Shown here in pieces: positions 22,999 through 28,261 of a stretch of 28,261 nucleotides of DNA. The translations under genes and the position numbers were made by a program. Position 1 is the stretch's first letter. Every line of letters begins with the position of its first letter. The notes under the pieces were generated by a model that saw only the letters and a list, made by a program, of their open reading frames with translations, ran no database searches and had not been told where the DNA came from. Source of the stretch: an uncultured Oscillospiraceae bacterium (GTDB taxonomy: Bacteria > Bacillota > Clostridia > Oscillospirales > Ruminococcaceae); assembly GCA_910578755.1 (NCBI GenBank), contig CAJTSZ010000012.1, positions 1 through 28,261 on the forward strand. Reading direction: 5' to 3'.

Positions 22999-23017
22999 AT
23001 AAAATGGAAGCTGTCTG

Positions 23018-23221
23018 TTAGATGATATTTTCCCCTGAAATTATTTTGGGCATTGTGGTTAAACAACGATTCCACCGTTTATAAAATTTCTCAACACCAA
23101 GCTTAGATGCTCTTGCATGGACCTCTTCATTTTCCAATACCCAATATAGGGCATATGCCACTTTGCCAGTTTTTCGCCAAAAAACGGGATAATCATCAAA
23201 AAATCTGCCCCCTTCTGCCAT
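23018..23221 (-). CDS. Small hypothetical protein, doubtful
   Basis: This 67-residue frame is not recognised. The peptide is basic and aromatic-rich (FFDDYPVFWRKTGK, then a helical ENEEVHARASKLG stretch) and looks protein-like rather than random. In favour: it fills a gap between divergent genes and is followed by a hairpin. Against: no ribosome-binding site precedes its ATG (an in-frame TAG lies two codons upstream) and no clear promoter was seen. It could be the C-terminal remnant of a larger gene. Confidence 0.4.
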   Translation of the reverse strand: MAEGGRFFDDYPVFWRKTGKVAYALYWVLENEEVHARASKLGVEKFYKRWNRCLTTMPKIISGENII

Positions 23222-23251
23222 TTTCTAAAAAAGCAAATTGGGTTATTCGTC

Positions 23252-23280
23252 TTGACAACCTAAGGGAAATATAGTTTAAT
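23252..23280 (+). promoter_or_regulatory. trmL: Strong promoter of trmL
   Basis: A perfect TTGACA (23252-23257), a 17-nt spacer and TTTAAT (23275-23280) precede trmL; ATAATAT directly follows. The leader is about 50 nt. Confidence 0.75.
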
Positions 23281-23338
23281 ATAATATGTAACGCTTGTTA
23301 TATTTATTATCCGCGGAATAAACTACAGGGGAGGGACC

Positions 23339-23839
23339 ATGAAGCTAAATATTGTTTTATTTGAACCCCAAATTCCCCAAAACACGGGGAACATTGCCCG
23401 CACTTGCGCCGTTACTGGCGCAAGGCTTCACCTGGTGGGGCCCATGGGCTTTTCTATAGACGACAAAAAGCTCAAGCACGCCGGGCTGGATTATTGGCAT
23501 TATTTGGATATTACATATTATAACTCCACCAATGAATTTTTTGAACAAAACCCCCAGGCCAGCTGCTGGTTTTTTACCACAAAGGCCCGCCGTATTTATA
23601 CCGAGCCCGCCTATCCCGATAACTGCTATTTGGTATTCGGCCGGGAAGATGCAGGCATTAAGGAGGAAATCCTTTTGCGCCATCAGGAAACCTGCGTGCG
23701 CCTGCCCATGGTGGAGGGGGCCCGCAGCCTGAACCTTTCCAATACGGTGGCTATTGGCGTGTACGAAACCCTGCGCCAGTGGGGGTTTCCCCAGCTGCAA
23801 AATTTTGGCCAGCTGCACAAGTACAAGTGGGAAGATTAA
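23339..23839 (+). CDS. trmL: tRNA (cytidine/uridine-34 2'-O)-methyltransferase
   Basis: This 166-residue SPOUT-class (SpoU/TrmH) methyltransferase uses S-adenosylmethionine to methylate the ribose of the wobble nucleotide in leucine tRNAs. The three SpoU motifs are in place: NTGNIARTCAVTGARLHLVG at the start, LVFGREDAGI in the middle and the C-terminal knot MVEGARSLNLSNTVAIGVYE. The length and lack of an extra RNA-binding domain match TrmL rather than TrmH or RlmB. The ATG follows AGGGGAGGG closely. The DegV gene begins 72 nt downstream on the same strand, and no terminator separates them. Confidence 0.95.
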   Translation: MKLNIVLFEPQIPQNTGNIARTCAVTGARLHLVGPMGFSIDDKKLKHAGLDYWHYLDITYYNSTNEFFEQNPQASCWFFTTKARRIYTEPAYPDNCYLVFGREDAGIKEEILLRHQETCVRLPMVEGARSLNLSNTVAIGVYETLRQWGFPQLQNFGQLHKYKWED

Positions 23840-23911
23840 CCCCCCCTTATCAAAGCTGTCCTCTGCAAAAATACATTTTATCTTAAAATTATACTAAAAG
23901 GAATTTTTAAC

Positions 23912-24778
23912 ATGGAAAAAATTAAACTGATTACCGATTCTGCCTGTGATATTCCCGTTGAGGATGAAAAACGCCTGGGCATTACAATTTTACCCGTTCC
24001 TATTACCATTGGCACGAAAGGGTACTTTGAACGGGAAAGCTTTACCTTTGACCAGTTTTATGACATTGTGGAAACCTCCGAGGAACTCCCTGTCACCTCT
24101 CACGTCCTTTCTATTACCTACCAGGAGGAGTATGAAAAAGCCTTCCAGCAGGGCTATACCCATATTATTGTTGTTAGCATTTACTCTGGGGCCTCCAACA
24201 TGAACTTTGCAGCCAATACAGCAATCTCCGCCTTTTATGAGGAGCACCCGGAGGCAAAGGAAAAAATAACCATTGAAGTACTGGACAGCCGCACCTTTAG
24301 CCTGGGCTACGGTTACCCCTTAATGCAGGCTGCCGAAAAAATTGAAGCTGGGGCCTCCTTTCAGGAAATCATTTCCTATTTAAAAGGCTGCTTTGACCAT
24401 ACCCACGTTTACTTCAGCCCGTTTACCTTAAAATATGTAAAAAAATCTGGCAGGGTAAGCTGCGCCGCCGCTTTTGTAGGGGAACTCATTGGCCTGCGCC
24501 CTGTTATTTCCATGAACGGCGGGCCCTCCCAAACCGTTGCCAAGGTGCGGGGCTCCGGGGCTGTAACGCCCCAAATGGTAAGCTTGTTCCAGCAGCATGC
24601 TGCCAAGCATACCCCTTATATTGTCCTGCGGGCGAAAACCACCCAGTACCCCCAGGAACTTGCTAAATTGATGGAAGATACCGTGGGCTACCCTCCCGTA
24701 GGCATCTTTAAAATTGGCGCGTCTATTACCATTAACACAGGGCCGGATATTGTGGGCCTTGTTTTCCTGGGGAAATAA
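23912..24778 (+). CDS. DegV family fatty-acid-binding protein
   Basis: This 288-residue protein carries the family N-terminus KLITDSACDIP with the acidic and serine residues that bind the acyl carboxylate, the SGASNMNFAANTA block and the C-terminal LVFLGK. DegV/FakB proteins hold a fatty acid so that FakA kinase can phosphorylate it for membrane lipid synthesis; no FakA is in the window, so the exact partner is unknown. AAAGGA lies about 9 nt before the ATG. A 17-bp terminator follows. It is probably co-transcribed with trmL, though the two functions have no obvious link. Confidence 0.93.
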   Translation: MEKIKLITDSACDIPVEDEKRLGITILPVPITIGTKGYFERESFTFDQFYDIVETSEELPVTSHVLSITYQEEYEKAFQQGYTHIIVVSIYSGASNMNFAANTAISAFYEEHPEAKEKITIEVLDSRTFSLGYGYPLMQAAEKIEAGASFQEIISYLKGCFDHTHVYFSPFTLKYVKKSGRVSCAAAFVGELIGLRPVISMNGGPSQTVAKVRGSGAVTPQMVSLFQQHAAKHTPYIVLRAKTTQYPQELAKLMEDTVGYPPVGIFKIGASITINTGPDIVGLVFLGK

Positions 24779-24792
24779 TTTGTATAAGCAAA

Positions 24793-24836
24793 AATAACCG
24801 CAGGCCCGTTTTACGGGCCTGCGGTTATTCTGTTTG
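24793..24836 (+). terminator. Terminator of the trmL-degV unit
   Basis: A 17-bp perfect stem (24793-24809 with 24813-24829) with loop TTT is followed by CTGTTT. Confidence 0.85.
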
Positions 24837-24841
24837 GAAGC

Positions 24842-25281
24842 CAGCCGTTCAGCGAACGGCTGCAAGTTTGCCTACGGCAAACATTGCGGTAGTTTTGCTG
24901 GGGAGATGGCAAGTTTGGCTTTGCCAAAGAAGGGTAGCAGCCTTTTGTGTAGCAGGATGGGCGGAAAGGGGTCCAGGGGTGGACCCACAAGTTCGCAAAG
25001 CGAACTTGCTGCCAATTCAGCGGGGTTCTCCCGCTGAATTGCGGCTTCTTTTTCCCCTTTTCTTTCGCTGTAGAAAGAAAAGGGGTCAGGGTGTGGGGCT
25101 GAAAGCCCCAAAAGGGCGCAGGTGTGGGCTATGTAAGCCCGCCAGCACAGGCTTGGAGGCAGCCCATACCTCCAAAAGAAAGAGGTTGTTTTGGGGGAGG
25201 AACACCCAATGGTACGGCCTCTAAGTATCCTATACTTCCAAAAAGAAAAGCACTGCAGCGGGTGCCCACTGTAATGCTTTT
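24842..25281 (+). repeat. Dense palindromic repeat block, with composite element copy C
   Basis: The 718-nt gap before the transporter starts with three small hairpins: CAGCCGTTC/GAACGGCTG (24842-24862), GTTTGCC/GGCAAAC (24866-24882) and TTTGGC/GCCAAA (24914-24928). Composite copy C runs from about 24967 to 25182: module 1 (24988-24996 with 25000-25008, perfect), module 2 (25013-25024 with 25030-25041, perfect), module 3 (25054-25066 with 25073-25085, perfect 13 bp, loop GCTGTA), and module 4 (25133-25182). An imperfect core hairpin ends the block (25246-25281). No coding potential is visible. Confidence 0.75.
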
Positions 25282-25304
25282 TGTAAAAAAATTTTTTAAA
25301 GCTA

Positions 25305-25333
25305 TTGACTTTAACAAACTAAAGCATTAAAGT
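25305..25333 (+). promoter_or_regulatory. Promoter of the transporter-amidohydrolase operon
   Basis: TTGACT (25305-25310), a 17-nt spacer and TAAAGT (25328-25333) predict a start near 25340 and a leader of about 157 nt. Confidence 0.65.
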
Positions 25334-25340
25334 ATTAAAA

Positions 25341-25496
25341 ACAACAGCGTGCGCCAATGTTGTCGTGTACCCAAAATGTGCAGGCCCCCTTGCTGGGCCA
25401 CCTTTTGTACACAATTCTCATTATGACGTCAATGAGGAAAATTTTGCGGTGCCCCATCCAAGCTTCCTGGGGCGCAAAACAAAGGAGGGTATTATC
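25341..25496 (+). ncRNA. Structured leader RNA, candidate cis-regulatory element
   Basis: Three stems can be drawn in order. P1 is ACAAC (25341-25345) with GTTGT (25359-25363). P2 is GTGTAC plus AAAA (25365-25376, two bulged Cs) with TTTTGTACAC (25403-25412), enclosing GGCCC/GGGCC (25383-25399). P3 is TTTTGC...GCCCCA (25442-25456, three bulged bases) with TGGGGCGCAAAA (25468-25479), ending 2 nt before AAAGGAGG. The last stem is placed to affect ribosome access. It matches no riboswitch class recognised by eye. Confidence 0.5.
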
Positions 25497-26657
25497 TTGT
25501 CATTTGAAATTACACAGTTTGGTGCCGTAACTATTTTGCTTTTGGTTATGGTTGCCGGCGAATTGATTGCTAAAATTACAAAAGGCTGGGTTCCCAGCGC
25601 CCTTGTTATTTCCTTGTTGCTGCTGGCAGGCTTTTGGACCATCCTTCCCGCGGACCTTGTTGCCCGCGCCGGTGTTACATCCGCTATGTTTGCCTTGGTT
25701 GCCGGCCTCCTTGTGGCCAATATGGGTACCTTAATCAGCCGCAGTGAAATGATTGCCCAGTGGAAAACGGTTCTCATCGCCCTTATGGGTATTGCGGCCA
25801 TTGTAATTATTTGCCTTACCGTTGGCGCCGCCATTTTTGGCTGGGACAATGCTGTAGCGGCAGCGCCGCCTCTCACTGGAGGAGCCATTGCCACCGCTAT
25901 GATGCGTTCTGCCGCGGAAGCCAGCGGGAATACCCAGGCTGCGCTCATTGCCGTGGTGTGTATGGCAGTGCAAGGGCTTTTTGGTTATCCCATTACCTCT
26001 TTTTGTCTCAATAAGGAAACAAAACGCCTCAGCGCCCTGTACCAAAAGGGAGAACTGAAAACCGTAGCAACTGCCGTCAATGGGGCTGCCCAGGGGAAAA
26101 AGCCCTGCTCCACCAATATGGCCTTGCTGAAGCTTTCCGCTATTGCCTTAATTTCCTATTACCTGCAAACCCTGACCCAAGGGTATGTTTCCATGTACGT
26201 TTGGTGCCTCATCCTTGGCTTTGCTGCTCACGAAGCAAATATTGTGGAAAAGGATTCCCTTTCCAAAGCAAACTGCTACGGCTTGGCCATTACCCTGCTT
26301 ATGCTGTACCTCTTCGGCGGCCTTTCTTCCTCCACACCGGAAACCATTCTGCCCGTGTTTGGCATTGCCGCCTCTTTGGTCGTTCTTTCCGCCGTTGGCA
26401 TGGCGGCTATGGCGTTTCTTGCGTCCAAAATTTTTGGCCAGTCCTTCTATATGTGCTACGCTGTTATTTTAAACGCGTTTTTCGGCTTCCCAATCAATGT
26501 AATGCTTACGGAGGAAGCCCTGGACAACAACACCTCCAGCCCGGAGGAAAGGGCGGCAGTTTCCGGGCAGGTTATGCCTAAAATGCTCATTGGCGGCTTT
26601 GTCTGCGTTACTATTGTTTCCGTACTGGTTGCCGGTATTTTGGTTAAATTTATCTAA
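25497..26657 (+). CDS. Multi-pass transporter, GltS/ESS-like
   Basis: From a TTG at 25497 this is a 386-residue membrane protein with about ten or more hydrophobic segments in two halves. PPLTGGAIATAMM (midway in the first half) and NAFFGFPINVMLT (second half) sit where GltS-type sodium/glutamate symporters carry their two re-entrant loops, and the spacing resembles that fold, but identity is low by eye. The TTG is chosen because AAGGAGG lies 8 nt upstream and the N-terminus then starts just before the first membrane segment; the frame is open to a GTG at 25365, but that part overlaps leader stems. The M20 amidohydrolase starts 30 nt downstream, so import of a peptide or N-acyl amino acid is a reasonable guess. 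Confidence 0.75.
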   Translation: MSFEITQFGAVTILLLVMVAGELIAKITKGWVPSALVISLLLLAGFWTILPADLVARAGVTSAMFALVAGLLVANMGTLISRSEMIAQWKTVLIALMGIAAIVIICLTVGAAIFGWDNAVAAAPPLTGGAIATAMMRSAAEASGNTQAALIAVVCMAVQGLFGYPITSFCLNKETKRLSALYQKGELKTVATAVNGAAQGKKPCSTNMALLKLSAIALISYYLQTLTQGYVSMYVWCLILGFAAHEANIVEKDSLSKANCYGLAITLLMLYLFGGLSSSTPETILPVFGIAASLVVLSAVGMAAMAFLASKIFGQSFYMCYAVILNAFFGFPINVMLTEEALDNNTSSPEERAAVSGQVMPKMLIGGFVCVTIVSVLVAGILVKFI

Positions 26658-26687
26658 CACTTAAATAAAGAATAAAGGAGAATTGTT

Positions 26688-27845
26688 ATGGATTTTAAAG
26701 CCCTTGCTCAACAGGTTCAGCCCGACGTTGTGTCTTTCCGCCGGGACCTTCACCAACACCCGGAAGCCAGCTTCCAGGAAGTCCGCACTACAAATCAAAT
26801 CGCTAAGGCCATGGAGGAACTGAACATCCCCTACCGTAAGTTTGACCCCACCGGCCTGGTTGCCGAAATTAAAGGGGCCAAGCCGGGCAAAACCGTTGCC
26901 CTGCGTGCCGATATTGACGCCTTAAGCATCACCGAAAACACTGGCCTGCCCTTTGCCTCCCAAAACCCCGGTTTCATGCACGCCTGCGGCCACGATACCC
27001 ACGCTGCCATGCTGGTGGGCGCCGCCAAGGTGTTAAACAGCATAAAGGACCAGCTTCAAGGCACCGTGCGGCTGCTGTTCCAGCCTGCGGAGGAGGTGGC
27101 CGGCGGGGCCAAAATGGCCATTGCCCAGGGCGCGTTGGAGGGTGTGGATTTTATTTTTGGTATTCACATTGCTTCTATGCTTCCCGTAGGGACTATTGCT
27201 ACCCGCCCCGGGGCCTCTGCCGCTGCGGCAGACATGTTCCGGATCAAGGTAACAGGCAAGGCCACCCACGGCGCCATGCCGGAGGGCGGCTGTGACGCCA
27301 CCGTTGCCGCCGCTGCCATTGTTATGAACCTGCAAACCATTGTAAGCCGCGAGGTCAGCCCCAACCAGCCCCTGGTGGTTACTGTAGGCAAGCTGGAATC
27401 CGGCACCCGGTTCAACATTGTTTCCGGCGAAGCCTCTATGGAAGGCACTATCCGCAGCTACGATGTAGACCTTCACCACAGCCTGCCCTCCATTGTGGAA
27501 CGCATTGCTAAAAACACTGCCGAAACCTTCCGCTGCGAGGCCCAGGTAGATTATACAATGATGACCGAGGTTTTGGTAAACAACCCGGAATCTGTTGAAC
27601 TGGTGCGGGGGGCGGCCCAAAAAATAGCCGATAAACCGGAACTGGTAGTGGAAGCTTCCCCCATGATGGGCGGCGAGGATTTTTCCGAGTACACCGTCCT
27701 CACCAAAGCAGCCTTTGCCTCTGTGGGCGCCGGCGGCCAGTACCCCCAGCACAGCGACAAAGTCTACTTTGAGGAAGAAAGCTTTGCCACTGGTGTGGCC
27801 CTTTATTCCCAGGTTGCTTACGACTTTTTAAATGGGAATCAATAG
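26688..27845 (+). CDS. M20 family metallo-amidohydrolase
   Basis: This 385-residue di-metal hydrolase belongs to the M20D group (hippurate hydrolase, IAA-amino acid hydrolase, N-acetyl-diaminopimelate deacetylase relatives). Visible motifs are RRDLHQHPEAS (18-28), the metal site HACGHDTH (98-105, with Cys100 and His102), FQPAEE (131-136), the lid-domain HGAMPEGGCDA and MMGGEDFSEY near the C-terminus. These enzymes cleave an amide from an N-acyl amino acid or short peptide. AAAGGAG lies about 8 nt before the ATG. Coupling to the upstream transporter suggests uptake and hydrolysis of the same compound. The exact substrate cannot be told from sequence. Confidence 0.92.
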   Translation: MDFKALAQQVQPDVVSFRRDLHQHPEASFQEVRTTNQIAKAMEELNIPYRKFDPTGLVAEIKGAKPGKTVALRADIDALSITENTGLPFASQNPGFMHACGHDTHAAMLVGAAKVLNSIKDQLQGTVRLLFQPAEEVAGGAKMAIAQGALEGVDFIFGIHIASMLPVGTIATRPGASAAAADMFRIKVTGKATHGAMPEGGCDATVAAAAIVMNLQTIVSREVSPNQPLVVTVGKLESGTRFNIVSGEASMEGTIRSYDVDLHHSLPSIVERIAKNTAETFRCEAQVDYTMMTEVLVNNPESVELVRGAAQKIADKPELVVEASPMMGGEDFSEYTVLTKAAFASVGAGGQYPQHSDKVYFEEESFATGVALYSQVAYDFLNGNQ

Positions 27846-27855
27846 CCCTTACCCT

Positions 27856-27894
27856 AAAAGGCTCTGCCTCCCCAAGGCAGAGCCTTTTCCTTTT
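27856..27894 (+). terminator. Terminator of the transporter-amidohydrolase operon
   Basis: AAAAGGCTCTGCCT (27856-27869) pairs perfectly with AGGCAGAGCCTTTT (27875-27888), followed by CCTTTT. Confidence 0.85.
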
Positions 27895-28131
27895 AGGAGG
27901 CATTAGCAGCCTCCAAGCCCTTTGCTGCTGGGCTTCCAGTCCAGGCCCAAAACTTACAGCGGTACCCCGCTGTAAGTTAGCAAGTTTGCTGAAAGCAAAC
28001 TTTTTGGGGATTCCACCCCCAAACCCGGCCCTATTCTTTTGGCGTCAAAAGAATAGGGGAAGAAACAGCAATTCAGCGGGTACACCCGCTGCATGGGCAG
28101 CAAGTTCGTTTTACGAACTTGCTGCCCATGC
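27891..28131 (-). repeat. Composite palindromic element, copy D (inverted)
   Basis: Read on the minus strand the modules come in the same order as in copies B and C: module 1 (a 19-bp perfect palindrome with CAAGTTCGT arms, 28091-28131), module 2 with one intact arm (about 28071-28090), module 3 (28029-28040 with 28047-28058, perfect 12 bp, loop GGCGTC), then extra hairpins including a perfect core hairpin AACTTACAGCGG (27951-27962 with 27967-27978), then module 4 (27891-27920). Confidence 0.75.
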
Positions 28132-28261
28132 TGTGGGGCGATGGCCGTGTGTACGCACATAGCCACATTATAAGTTCGCTGTACTGCACAACGGTTGGTT
28201 TGCCCGAAGGAGGGGGCAGACTGCCCGCTTAATAGCCTCGCCTGCGCTCGGCGTTACTGAA
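28132..28261. repeat. Non-coding right edge with a further repeat module
   Basis: No gene is visible. Positions 28202-28228 match the reverse complement of 19391-19417 at 22 of 27 bases, so another dispersed module runs to the window's edge. No attachment site or tRNA was seen. Confidence 0.5.

Noticed and set aside
24842..25281. Possible CRISPR array
   Set aside because: Repeats are palindromic, differ in sequence and spacing, and have no unique spacers of constant length; no cas gene is present.
25365..25496. N-terminal extension of the transporter from a GTG at 25365
   Set aside because: No ribosome site precedes it, the added 44 residues are not membrane-like, and the region forms leader stems; the TTG at 25497 has AAGGAGG at 8 nt.

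Overview
The window looks like chromosomal DNA of a moderately GC-rich Clostridia member, most likely an Oscillospiraceae/Ruminococcaceae-type gut Firmicute. The signs are Gram-positive style AGGAGG ribosome-binding sites, TTGNNN-17-TATAAT promoters, intrinsic terminators, a pgk-tpiA-gpmI glycolytic cluster, and YitT, DegV, SpoIID and class B sortase proteins. No rRNA, tRNA, CRISPR array, transposase or phage gene was seen. The genus cannot be fixed from this sequence alone.

Layout. 0.1-1.8 kb (-): phosphoglucomutase. 2.2-5.2 kb (+): a three-gene operon of comM/yifB, a YitT-family membrane protein and an iron-sulfur-flavoprotein-like reductase. 5.5-8.8 kb (-): alanine racemase, a membrane-anchored NERD-like protein that has lost its nuclease residues, and an AT-rich HExxH metalloprotease that looks foreign. 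9.2-11.9 kb (+): a ROK-type regulator overlapping a NagZ-like GH3 protein whose catalytic motifs are all altered. 12.0-12.8 kb (+): a possible 21-codon leader peptide and a Vat-type hexapeptide acetyltransferase. 13.0-14.2 kb (+): a PatB/MalY C-S lyase. 14.3-19.1 kb (-): a small Cys-rich acidic membrane protein, then the glycolytic cluster pgk, membrane protein, tpiA, gpmI (listed in transcription order). 19.7-22.7 kb (-): a 982-residue chimera of a CinA/MoCF-like domain, one membrane segment, a class B sortase, a Pro/Glu linker and a SpoIID domain. 23.0-24.8 kb: a small hypothetical gene (-), then trmL and a DegV-family gene (+). 25.3-27.8 kb (+): a structured leader, a multi-pass transporter and an M20 amidohydrolase.

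The intergenic regions are filled with modular palindromic repeats. One hairpin family has a conserved CAGCGG/CCGCTG core and outer arms that differ between copies but stay self-complementary. In three places (19.5-19.7, 25.0-25.2 and 27.9-28.1 kb, the last inverted) several hairpin modules occur in the same order, forming a composite element of about 170-240 bp. Partial copies lie at 5.3, 9.0, 14.6 and 19.2-19.4 kb.

The most unusual protein-level signals are the sortase-SpoIID chimera, the ROK plus inactive-looking NagZ pair, which could be a sensor of cell-wall sugars, and the structured leader before the transporter/amidohydrolase operon. All functions are read from motifs in the sequence. 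No database search was possible.
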